A stretch of DNA of 48,685 bases, from contig CALUIN010000009.1 of assembly GCA_944320745.1 (NCBI GenBank), positions 1-48,685 on the forward strand. The letters are read 5' to 3'. The notes beneath the pieces are model-generated. The model worked only from the letters and a program-made list of their open reading frames with translations. It did not search any database and was not told the origin of the DNA. The translations under genes and the position numbers were made by a program. Source of the DNA: an uncultured Alloprevotella sp. (GTDB taxonomy: Bacteria; Bacteroidota; Bacteroidia; Bacteroidales; Bacteroidaceae). Shown here one piece after another: positions 9,271 to 16,807 of this stretch. The first letter of the stretch is position 1. The number at the start of each line of letters is the position of its first letter.

Positions 9271-9864
9271 ATGAAGAAAGTAGACTTGCTCGACCTGAAG
9301 ATTCTGCAAATCATCTCGGTCGACGCCCGTGTCCCCTTCAAGGAGGTGGCCGAAGTATGCGGCGTGTCGCGCGCCGCCATCCATCAGCGCGTCCAGCGGC
9401 TCACAGAGGCAGGCATCATCACCGGCTCGGGCTACAACGTATATCCCAAGCACATCGGCTACAGCACCTGCACCTTCGTAGGCATCAAGCTCGAGCGCGG
9501 CTCCATGTACAAGGAGGTGGCCGATGAGCTTGTCAAGATTCCCGAAATCGTGGAGTGCCACTTCACCACCGGCCCCTACACCATGCTTATCAAGCTCTAC
9601 TCGCGCGACAACGAGCACCTCATGGAGCTGCTCAACAACCGCATCCAGGAAATCCCGGGCGTCATCTCCACCGAGACACTCATCTCCCTGGAGCAGAGCT
9701 TCACGCGCCAGGTGCCCATCCTCGTGCCGCCCGAGGTGGCCGAGAACGCCGGCATGCAGGCCGTGCGCGAGTACGCCCGCACCCTGCGCGAGGCCAAGCC
9801 CTCGGCCGACGACCCCGACCACGACGCACCCCGCCGCCGCGGCTCGCGCCACGCCGCCCACTAA
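9271..9864 (+). CDS. Lrp/AsnC family transcriptional regulator
   Basis: 197 residues. An N-terminal winged helix-turn-helix (about 4-55; LDLKILQIIS...VSRAAIHQRVQRLTEAGII) is the DNA-binding part. Residues 65-145 form the RAM/AsnC ligand-binding domain, with the conserved glycine turn in ECHFTTGPYTMLIKL. Proteins of this family assemble as octamers and respond to amino acids. The C-terminal 35 residues are a charged tail absent from E. coli Lrp. The gene heads a plus-strand cluster with DUF4491, a dipeptidase fusion, an M28 enzyme and sufE, so control of peptide or amino-acid use is plausible but inferred. Confidence 0.92.
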   Translation: MKKVDLLDLKILQIISVDARVPFKEVAEVCGVSRAAIHQRVQRLTEAGIITGSGYNVYPKHIGYSTCTFVGIKLERGSMYKEVADELVKIPEIVECHFTTGPYTMLIKLYSRDNEHLMELLNNRIQEIPGVISTETLISLEQSFTRQVPILVPPEVAENAGMQAVREYARTLREAKPSADDPDHDAPRRRGSRHAAH

Positions 9865-9876
9865 CCGGCCCGCCGC

Positions 9877-10173
9877 ATGGAATTACAGTTTGAAGGCCTC
9901 CTGCTGGGCGCGTGCACATTCCTGACCATCGGCATCTTCCACCCCATCGTCGTCAAGACGGAGTACTACTTCGGGACGCGGCCCTGGTGGCTCTTCCTCC
10001 TGCTCGGGCTCGCCGGCGCCGCCGGCGCCCTCTTCGTCGAGGACCTCTTCTGGAGCGCGCTCTGCGGCATCGTGGGCTTCTCCTCGCTCTGGACCGTCAA
10101 GGAACTCTTCGAACAGAAGGAGCGCGTCCGCAAAGGGTGGTTCCCCCGAAACCCCAAACGAAAAGACTACTGA
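9877..10173 (+). CDS. DUF4491 family small membrane protein
   Basis: 98 residues starting 12 bp after the Lrp/AsnC gene, so almost surely cotranscribed. It has three hydrophobic segments (about 6-22, 34-52 and 57-72) and the family's typical blocks: LLLGACTFLTIGIFHPIVVK, EYYFGTRPWW, and a basic tail (GWFPRNPKRK). This matches the DUF4491 family seen widely in Bacteroidales; its biochemical role is not known. Confidence 0.88.
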   Translation: MELQFEGLLLGACTFLTIGIFHPIVVKTEYYFGTRPWWLFLLLGLAGAAGALFVEDLFWSALCGIVGFSSLWTVKELFEQKERVRKGWFPRNPKRKDY

Positions 10174-10186
10174 ACCCGACGGACAG

Positions 10187-10217
10187 GAGAGCCGGCGCGT
10201 GGCCCGCGCCGGCTCTC
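10187..10217 (+). terminator. Hairpin after the DUF4491 gene
   Basis: A 13-bp perfect stem, GAGAGCCGGCGCG against CGCGCCGGCTCTC (10205-10217), with a 5-base loop. The following T-run is only CGTTTGG, so this may be an attenuator or processing site rather than a full terminator. Confidence 0.55.
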
Positions 10218-10262
10218 GCCCGTTTGGCCGGTACGCAAACCCATACCCACACCTTTTTATAT

Positions 10263-12035
10263 ATGCACTGCAACACATTCGACATAGCCGGCGAATACCG
10301 CACGCTGACCGACCACTACCCCAACCACGGACAGCGGCCCCTGATCGGCATCACCGGAAACTTCGGCGAGCACGGCTGCGAACTGGCCCGCGCCTACTAC
10401 CGCAGCATCGAGCTCGGCGGCGGCATCCCCGTAGTCGTCCCCCCGACGGAAAACGCCGTGATGCTCGTCAGCCTGCTCGACCATCTCGACGGCCTGCTCC
10501 TCTCCGGCGGCGGCGACCTCAACCCGCTCTTCCTCGGACAGGACCCGCTGCCCGGACTGCGCGCCGTCTGCCCCGAGCGCGACGGCGGCGAGCTGCTCCT
10601 GGCCCGCCTGGCCAGCGACCGCAACATCCCCATGCTCGGCATCTGCCGCGGCGCACAGGTGCTGGCGGCCGCCCTCGGCGGCGACCTTTACCAGGACCTG
10701 ACCACCTGCCTGCCGCCCGGGACGCGCCTGCTCAAGCACAGCCAGGACGCCCCGCGCCACGTGGCCACCCACCGCGTCCACGCCGAGAAAGGCTCCGTCG
10801 TGGCCGCACTGCTGGGAAGCGACTTCGCCGTCAACTCCTTCCACCACCAGGCCATTTCCGACCCCGGACCCCACCTGCGCGTCACCGCCCGCTCCGCCGA
10901 CGGCATCATCGAAGCCGTAGAAAGCTGCGAGCAGCGGCCCGTCATGGGCGTGCAGTGGCACCCGGAGAGCTTCACCGACACGGCGGACCGCTCCATGATC
11001 CCACTGTTCCGCTACTTCGTGGAACAGGCCGCCACCTTCCGCAACGCCCGCTCCATCCACCACACCGTGCTCACGCTCGACTCCCACGTGGACACGCCCC
11101 AGCTCCTGGACAAGGGCGCCCGCCTGGACCAGCGCTCCGAGAACGGACTCGTCGACCTGCACCGCCTCACCGAGGGCGGCATCGACGCCGTCGTCATGGC
11201 CGCCTACCTGCCCCAGGGCGGACGCTCGGCGGACGAGCTCGAAGCCGCCACTCACCGCGCCTACGAGCTGGTCGAGACCATCAAGCAGTCCGTCTACCAT
11301 ACGCAGGGCGCCACGCTCGCCGTATCGCCCAAGACCGTGTTCCAGGCCAAGACCGTCGGCAAGAAAGCCGTGCTCATCGGCATCGAGAACGGCTACGCCC
11401 TGGGCCGCGACCTGGCCAACGTGGAACGCTTCCGCCGCGAAGGCATCGTCTACATCACGCTCTGCCACAACGGCGACAACGACCTCTGCGACTCCGCCCG
11501 CGACTCCCGCCGCGAGCACGGCGGACTGAGCGACTTCGGCCGCGAAGTCATCGCCGAGATGAACCGCACGGGCCTGATAGTCGACCTCTCACATGCCTCC
11601 GAGGAGACCTTCTATGCCACCCTCGCCGCCAGCACGACGCCGCCCGTGTGCTCCCACTCCTCGGCCCGCGCCCTCTGCAACAATCCCCGCAACCTCACGG
11701 ACGACCAGCTGCGCGCCCTGGCCGCGGCCGGCGGCGTGGCGCAAGTCACCTTCTATGACGCCTTCCTGCGCGACGGCGGCGGCGCCACCATCGACGACGC
11801 CGTGCGCCACATCCTCCATATGATCGACGTGGCCGGCATCGACCACGTCGGCATCGGCTCGGACTTCGACGGCGACGGCGGCGTGCCCGGACTGGCCTCC
11901 GAGGCCGACATGACGCTCCTCACGTGCAAGCTCCTGGCCGAGGGACTCAACGCCAAGAACCTGCGGAAAATCTGGGGCGGAAACTTCATCCGCGTCATGA
12001 GCCAGGTGCAGTACAAAGGCTGCGTGCAGCTCTGA
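10263..12035 (+). CDS. Gamma-Glu-GABA hydrolase-like amidotransferase fused to M19 membrane dipeptidase
   Basis: 590 residues; ATG 10263 follows an AT-rich leader. Residues 20-255 are a class I glutamine amidotransferase of the peptidase C26 type: oxyanion region SGGGDLNP, nucleophile C128 in GICRGAQ, then FHHQAI and GVQWHPES with the catalytic His and Glu. Residues 268-590 are a renal dipeptidase-type M19 domain with the zinc ligands expected in DSHVDTP, IENGYAL, LSHAS and CSHSSAR, and GIGSDFDGDG near the end. One polypeptide could therefore cleave gamma-glutamyl bonds and dipeptides, fitting use of glutathione-like or cell-wall peptides. No signal peptide is seen. Confidence 0.9.
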   Translation: MHCNTFDIAGEYRTLTDHYPNHGQRPLIGITGNFGEHGCELARAYYRSIELGGGIPVVVPPTENAVMLVSLLDHLDGLLLSGGGDLNPLFLGQDPLPGLRAVCPERDGGELLLARLASDRNIPMLGICRGAQVLAAALGGDLYQDLTTCLPPGTRLLKHSQDAPRHVATHRVHAEKGSVVAALLGSDFAVNSFHHQAISDPGPHLRVTARSADGIIEAVESCEQRPVMGVQWHPESFTDTADRSMIPLFRYFVEQAATFRNARSIHHTVLTLDSHVDTPQLLDKGARLDQRSENGLVDLHRLTEGGIDAVVMAAYLPQGGRSADELEAATHRAYELVETIKQSVYHTQGATLAVSPKTVFQAKTVGKKAVLIGIENGYALGRDLANVERFRREGIVYITLCHNGDNDLCDSARDSRREHGGLSDFGREVIAEMNRTGLIVDLSHASEETFYATLAASTTPPVCSHSSARALCNNPRNLTDDQLRALAAAGGVAQVTFYDAFLRDGGGATIDDAVRHILHMIDVAGIDHVGIGSDFDGDGGVPGLASEADMTLLTCKLLAEGLNAKNLRKIWGGNFIRVMSQVQYKGCVQL

Positions 12036-12074
12036 GGCCTGCCCCGCCACACACCGAACTTTAGGCAACGCATC

Positions 12075-13079
12075 ATGAAATACTCCCTTCTCCGCGCAGC
12101 CGCCGCCTGCCTCATCGGCCTGGCGGCCCTCGCCTCCTGCAAAAACAGGAGCGCCGCTCCGGACCAGTCCGGGGCGGACAGCACCGTGCTCACCGCCGTG
12201 CAGTTCAACGCCGACTCGGCCCTGGCCTACGTCCGGGCCCAATGCGACTTCGGCCCCCGCGTGCCCAACTCCGAGGCCCACCGCGCCTGCGGCGAGTGGA
12301 TCGCCGCCAAGTTCCGCGCCTTCGGCCTGGAAGTGGCCGAGCAGGAGGCCGTCTTTACCGGCTGGGACGGGAAGAAGCTGGAAGGCCGCAACATCGTGGC
12401 CTCCTACCGCCCCGACGCGCAGGAGCGCGTTGTCCTGGCGGCCCACTGGGACTGCCGCCCCTGGGCCGACGCCGACCCCGACTCCTCGCGCCACCGCCAG
12501 CCCGTCATGGGCGCCAACGACGGAGCCAGCGGCGTGGCCGTGCTGCTCGAACTGGCCCGCCAGGCGGACAGCCTGGCCCCGCAGGTGGGCATCGACTTCG
12601 TCTGCTTCGACGCCGAGGACTACGGCGCCCCCTACTGGGGCACCCCCGACCCCGACGGCAAGGACTGGTGCCTGGGCTCGCAGCTCTGGGCCCGCCAGGC
12701 GGCACAGCGCGGCTACCGCGCCCGCTACGGCGTGCTGCTCGACATGGTCGGCGGCCGCGACGCCCGCTTCTGCTACGAAGGCTTCTCCCGCCGCTACGCC
12801 GAGCAGCTCATGCTCCGCATCTGGGACACGGCCGAGGACGTAGGTGCCGGGCAGCTCTTCCTCAAGCAGGACGGCTCCTGGGCCACGGACGACCACCTGC
12901 CCATGAACGAAGTGGCCGGCATACCGACCGTCGACATCGTGCCCTTCACGGGGCCGGAAGGCGGATTCGGCGCCACGTGGCACACCGTCAGCGACACGCC
13001 AGAAAACATATCGAAAGAGACGCTGCGCCTCGTAGGGCAGACCCTCATGCAGCTCCTTTCCGAAGAACAAGCCAACTGA
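12075..13079 (+). CDS. M28 family zinc peptidase / glutaminyl-peptide cyclotransferase-like lipoprotein
   Basis: 334 residues with a lipoprotein signal (LIGLAALASCKN, acylated Cys at 22). The zinc-binding blocks of family M28 are present: AHWDCRPWAD, GANDGASGVAVLLELAR, CFDAEDYG and WHTVSDTPENI. The short length, with no protease-associated domain, and the WDCRPW block resemble bacterial glutaminyl cyclases, which make N-terminal pyroglutamate, more than aminopeptidases. It lies 39 bp after the dipeptidase fusion, suggesting one operon. Confidence 0.87.
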   Translation: MKYSLLRAAAACLIGLAALASCKNRSAAPDQSGADSTVLTAVQFNADSALAYVRAQCDFGPRVPNSEAHRACGEWIAAKFRAFGLEVAEQEAVFTGWDGKKLEGRNIVASYRPDAQERVVLAAHWDCRPWADADPDSSRHRQPVMGANDGASGVAVLLELARQADSLAPQVGIDFVCFDAEDYGAPYWGTPDPDGKDWCLGSQLWARQAAQRGYRARYGVLLDMVGGRDARFCYEGFSRRYAEQLMLRIWDTAEDVGAGQLFLKQDGSWATDDHLPMNEVAGIPTVDIVPFTGPEGGFGATWHTVSDTPENISKETLRLVGQTLMQLLSEEQAN

Positions 13080-13084
13080 GACGC

Positions 13085-13120
13085 GCGCCCGGCCTCCGCA
13101 CAAAGCCGGAGGCCGGGCGC
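13085..13120 (+). terminator. GC-rich hairpin between the M28 gene and sufE
   Basis: A 14-bp perfect stem, GCGCCCGGCCTCCG against 13107-13120, with an 8-base loop. Only CGAAACTTTC follows, so it may attenuate rather than end transcription into sufE, which starts 17 bp later. Confidence 0.5.
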
Positions 13121-13137
13121 CCGAAACTTTCAAAACC

Positions 13138-13563
13138 ATGACCATCAACGAAGCACAAGACGAGATCATCGAAGAGTTCTCCGAGCTGGACGACTGGATG
13201 GACCGCTACCAGCTGCTCATAGACCTGGGCGAGGGGCAGGAGCCTCTGCCCGAGGCCGACCGCACGGACGACAACCTCATCGACGGCTGCCAGAGCCGCG
13301 TGTGGCTCGTCTGCGAGCCGCGCGACGGCCGCCTCTTCTTCCGCGCCGAGAGCGACGCCCTCATCGTCAAGGGCATCGTCGGCCTCCTGCTGCGCGTGCT
13401 GAGCGGACACACGCCGCAGGAAATCCTCGACGCCGACCTTTACTTCATCCGCGAGACCGGACTGACGGAACACCTCTCGCCCACACGCAGCAACGGCCTG
13501 CTGGCCATGATCCGCCAGATCCACGCCTACGCCCTGGCCTACAAGGCAAAGTTTGCCGAATAG
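13138..13563 (+). CDS. sufE: SufE family cysteine desulfuration protein
   Basis: 141 residues, the normal length of the SufE/CsdE family. The persulfide-accepting cysteine is C51 in DGCQSRVWLV. It takes sulfur from the SufS cysteine desulfurase and passes it to the SufBCD scaffold for Fe-S cluster assembly in the cytoplasm. Other family blocks are present: the opening helix EIIEEFSELDDWMDRYQLLI and the late LSPTRSNGLLAMI. No other suf gene is in the window; isolated sufE copies occur in other Bacteroidales. Confidence 0.92.
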   Translation: MTINEAQDEIIEEFSELDDWMDRYQLLIDLGEGQEPLPEADRTDDNLIDGCQSRVWLVCEPRDGRLFFRAESDALIVKGIVGLLLRVLSGHTPQEILDADLYFIRETGLTEHLSPTRSNGLLAMIRQIHAYALAYKAKFAE

Positions 13564-13578
13564 GCCGCCGGCGGCCGC

Positions 13579-14109
13579 TCAGCCGCGCAACTGGCGGAAG
13601 AACTCCCACACGACGATGCCCGCCGAGACCGAGACGTTGAGCGAATGCTTCGTCCCGAACTGCGGTATCTCCACGGCCCCGTCGGAGGCGTCGACCACGT
13701 CCTGGCGCACGCCCTTCACCTCGTTGCCCAGCACGAGGGCGTAGCGGCCCGCGGGGTCGAGGCGCAGGCGGTCCAGCATCCGGCTGCCCTCCACCTGCTC
13801 CACGGCCAGCACGGCATAGCCCGCCCCGCGCAGCCAGGCCACGGCCTCGAGCGTGTCGGCAAAGTAGCGCCACTCCACGCTGTCCTCCGCCCCGAGCGCC
13901 GTCTTGTGGATTTCGGCCGAAGGGGGGCAGGCCGTGATGCCGCACAGGCACAGACCGGCCAGGCGGAACGCATCCGCCGTGCGGAAGACGGAGCCCACGT
14001 TGTGCAGGCTGCGGACATTGTCGAGGACCACGACCACGGGCAGTTTCTCCGCCCGCCTGAACTCCGCCACGTCCATGCGGCAGAGTTCCTCCACGGTGAG
14101 TTTTCTCAT
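13579..14109 (-). CDS. SpoU/TrmH family RNA methyltransferase
   Basis: 176 residues started at MRKLTVEELCRMD. The longer frame upstream is low-complexity and crosses the promoter. The SPOUT knot-fold motifs are present in order: motif 1 VLDNVRSLHNVGSVFRTADA, motif 2 YALVLGNEVKGV, motif 3 IPQFGTKHSLNVSVSAGIV. Members 2'-O-methylate tRNA or rRNA with S-adenosylmethionine; the short length without an N-terminal substrate-binding domain fits TrmH/TrmL-like enzymes, but the target base cannot be assigned. It is convergent with sufE, with a 15-bp gap. Confidence 0.9.
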   Translation of the reverse strand: MRKLTVEELCRMDVAEFRRAEKLPVVVVLDNVRSLHNVGSVFRTADAFRLAGLCLCGITACPPSAEIHKTALGAEDSVEWRYFADTLEAVAWLRGAGYAVLAVEQVEGSRMLDRLRLDPAGRYALVLGNEVKGVRQDVVDASDGAVEIPQFGTKHSLNVSVSAGIVVWEFFRQLRG

Positions 14110-14163
14110 TTCTTCTTCCTTATAATTATCATCGCGGCGGGGCCTGTCCCCGCATTTTCTGGC

Positions 14164-14189
14164 CCTATCCCCGTCCGCACGGGGATAGG
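14164..14189. repeat. Palindromic CTATCCCCGT repeat in the SpoU leader
   Basis: CCTATCCCCGT (14164-14174) pairs perfectly with ACGGGGATAGG (14179-14189) across a 4-base loop. It belongs to the dispersed repeat family and lies in the inferred 5' untranslated region of the SpoU gene. Confidence 0.7.
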
Positions 14190-14227
14190 CGGCGTGCGGC
14201 GGCAGGAACGGCCGGTGCATACGGCGG

Positions 14228-14235
14228 CAAATGTA
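14228..14235 (-). promoter_or_regulatory. -7 box (TACATTTG) for the SpoU gene
   Basis: Minus-strand match to TAnnTTTG about 120 bp upstream of the start at 14109, so the palindromic repeat 14164-14189 would be transcribed in the leader. Confidence 0.5.
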
Positions 14236-14357
14236 CGAAAAAAATGCGTAACCCCGGGCCCGCCCTCCCGGCGCCGCCCATGAGGCCGGCCGGGCCGCCT
14301 TCCGCGAGAGCGGCAGACATTTTTTCACATCTGTTTTTATATTTCCGGAAAAATAAA

Positions 14358-14365
14358 TAACTTTG
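14358..14365 (+). promoter_or_regulatory. -7 box (TAACTTTG) driving the structured leader or ncRNA
   Basis: A perfect consensus with a T-rich stretch (14334-14339) about 20 bp upstream as a candidate -33 element. It is nearly 380 bp from the next start codon (14744), which implies either a long leader or a separate RNA gene. Confidence 0.6.
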
Positions 14366-14620
14366 CCGCGCAAACTTGCCGCAGGAGCCCAGGCTTCGTG
14401 CCGGCAAGCGGGAGAGATAACATTACCTCGGCAATTCGGCACGGCCTTCTGGCCCGCTGAAAGTAATGGGACGGCTCTTCTCTCCCCGGCACTCCGCCAC
14501 GGCGCGGAGGCCCAACCTTTCACGCTGTCTGCGTCCCGTCTTTGCAGAATGAATCCGGTGCGGCCCGACTGGGGCCACCGCCGAAATACATTCCCGATGA
14601 CGCGACGCATTGTTTTTTCT
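14366..14620 (+). ncRNA. Candidate structured RNA with its own promoter and terminator
   Basis: No convincing protein is encoded here, yet the segment is full of nested complementary pairs. CTTGCCG 14375-14381 pairs with 14402-14408. GGGAGAGA 14410-14417 pairs with TCTCTCCC 14479-14486 and encloses CATTAC 14421-14426 with GTAATG 14463-14468. A 3' domain is closed by TGCGTC 14530-14535 with GACGCA 14604-14609 and encloses GAATG 14547-14551 with CATTC 14589-14593 and a GGCCC-GACT-GGGGCC hairpin. TGTTTTTTCT follows at once, like an intrinsic terminator. It could be a 6S-type RNA (Rfam family Bacteroidales-1 should be tested) or a regulatory leader of the WG-repeat gene. Confidence 0.45.
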
Positions 14621-14743
14621 CCTTTCACCCTTCCGCTTACTTTTCCGGCAAGAGGTCTGCGCCCCGCGGCACAGGCCTTTGGCGGCATGTGCCGTCCCGC
14701 CGGCCGGTCCCTGTGCTTTCGCTTTATCCAAATACTTCACGTT

Positions 14744-16665
14744 ATGACAAACAAGACAACTGGTTTGAGGCAGGCCCTGCTGTGGCTTGCGCTCATGGTG
14801 GCCTCCGTGGCCACGGTCTGGGCCGACGGTCTGACACCCAGACAGGATGACAAGAAAGGGAAATGGGGCTTCGTGGACAACGCGGGCAACTGGGCGATAG
14901 AGCCTAAGTTCGACAGCGTCACGACGTTCCGTCCCGGCCGCTTCTACTCGTTCGAGAAGGTGGACGGAAAGTACGACTACGTCTACGTGGACGGGGAGTA
15001 CGCCATTGCCTCGCAGAAGGGCAAATTCGGCTATCTGAAACCGACGGCAAGTGGTGGGTCAAGGCCCGCTATCTCGACGCCCGCCCGCAGTTTATGGCCA
15101 TGACGAAGAGCGGCAAGGGGGCCTTCTGCATGCTGGTGCGCGAGGATGAGGGCTGGACCATCATCAACACGCGCGGGCAAAAGCTCATCGACGACTACTG
15201 CGAGGCCGTGAAGGACAGCGTCTACTCCGTAGGCCAGCGCACATACATCGGCATCCGCATGAAGGGCAAGTGGGGCTTCTACTGCACCACGGCGGACAAT
15301 GTGCCCTTCGTCTACGACGACATATCCGAGCCCGTCGGCGGCGTGGTGTGCGTGGTGCGCGACGGCCAGACCGGCTTCATCAACCTGAACAACGGCGGCG
15401 CCGAAATGGCGGCGCAAGCCTTGGGCAACGGCCACATGCTCACCCTCGGCAGCAACGGGGAGTTCTGCATCATGAAGGCCGACGGCACCTTCCTCCTGGA
15501 CCCCCGCATCCCCTTCAACAAGTGCCACAAAATGGGCGACAAGTTCCTGTTCGACGGCTCCGGCATCGCCGTCCTGGCGGACCAGGACCTGAATGCGGTC
15601 AAGTACTTCTCGTCGTGCGATGTGAAGGAAAGCGGCTCCGCCGTGGTCTACATCGATGCGAAGACCGAGGACGGCAGCAGCGAGCTGATGAACGGACTCG
15701 TGGACAAGAACGGCAAGATCGTCATTCCCTGCGAATACGCGGACGTGGCCGACTTCAACGAGAAAGGCCTTGCCTTCGCCGAAGAGAAAGTCACGGAGAA
15801 CGGGAAGACCATGTACCGCCTCATCGCCTTCAACCGTAACGGCGAGGAGGCGGGCCGCTCCCCGCTGGCCACCAGCATTGCCGTAACCAGGGACGGCCAG
15901 CTTGCTCCGGTCATCCTCACCAACAACGACACGGGCGAGCAAGGCGTGATGGGCGCCGACAGCAAGATGCTGGTGCCCATGGGCAAATACGACGCGCTGA
16001 CTACGCAGCAAACGGGCGGACAGTACGTATTTACGGTGAAGGCCGGCGGCACGACTACGCGCTACGGCGAGAACGGCAAGCTGAGCTCCGCGGACTATGA
16101 CATCCGGGGCCTCGTGGCCAAGAAGAATGGCAAGACGGCCTTCGTGGACCAGGCGACGGGCAAGGTGGTCAGCCCGTGGTACGACGCCGTCATCTGCTTC
16201 CGCGACCCGGCCGACACCCAGCTGTCCGACAGCTACGGCTTCTTCAACGAAGGCCCCGTGTTCATCGTCAAGTCGGGCGGCAAGTACGGCATCTACGACG
16301 TCACGAAGCGGAAACTCGTCGCGCCCTGCATCTACGACGGCATAGGGCAATACCTGGCCGAGTGGCGTGCCGTCGTGCAGAAAGGCAAGCTCTGCGGCGC
16401 CGTCGACGTGAAGACGGGCCGCGTGGTCATCGCCCCGAAGTACATCGGCCTCACCGCGTTCACCCTCAGCCTGGGCTACGCCAAGGCTACGGTCAGCCGC
16501 TACTCCACGCACTTCTACAACACGGTCTACGTGAACACGGACGGCAGCATCGTCAAGGGCACGCAGGACGTGGAAAAGGCCAGCTCTTGCAACCTCGGGG
16601 GGTACGACCGGGCCATGCCGGACAAGTCGGAAAAACGCTACCAGTCCGCCATGGGCGTGCTTTGA
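14744..16665 (+). CDS. Exported WG-repeat protein, interrupted by an apparent 1-base deletion
   Basis: A signal peptide (MTNKTTGLRQALLWLALM...TVWA) opens the frame at 14744, which then stops prematurely at 15103. Reading continues in the next frame if one C is restored at 15041-15042: KFGYLKP is then followed by DGKWWVKARYLDARPQ and joins the long frame ending at 16665, giving 640 residues. At least six WG-type repeats are visible (KGKWGFVDNAGNW, KGKFGYLKP, KGKWGFYC, NGKTAFVD, GGKYGIYD, KGKLCGAVD). WG repeats are beta-rich and thought to mediate binding; function is otherwise unknown. Either a sequencing error in a C-run or a true null allele. Confidence 0.78.
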
Positions 16666-16717
16666 GACCAAGCTGAGACATCGGACCCGGGCCTGAGCGC
16701 CCGGACGGAAAACTACG

Positions 16718-16781
16718 GGAGGCGGCCGCTCCGCGGGGAAAACTCTTTTCCCTCGGCGGAGCGGCCGCCTCCATTTTCTTT
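16718..16781. terminator. Strong bidirectional terminator between convergent genes
   Basis: A 17-bp perfect stem, GGAGGCGGCCGCTCCGC (16718-16734) against 16756-16772, encloses a second GGGAAAA/TTTTCCC stem. ATTTTCTTTTT follows on the plus strand. It separates the WG-repeat gene from the minus-strand DUF3472 gene. Confidence 0.85.
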
Positions 16782-16807
16782 TTACCGGACCGGACTGGAG
16801 CGGCGGC

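Noticed and set aside
14110-14688. Longer SpoU methyltransferase starting near 14688
   Set aside because: The added residues are low-complexity, cross the TACATTTG promoter and a palindromic repeat, and the 176-residue form has normal family length.
14363-14743. N-terminal extension of the WG-repeat protein or of a separate gene
   Set aside because: The in-frame translation is Arg/Pro/Ala-rich without protein character, whereas ATG 14744 starts a clear signal peptide; the region is better explained as structured RNA or leader.
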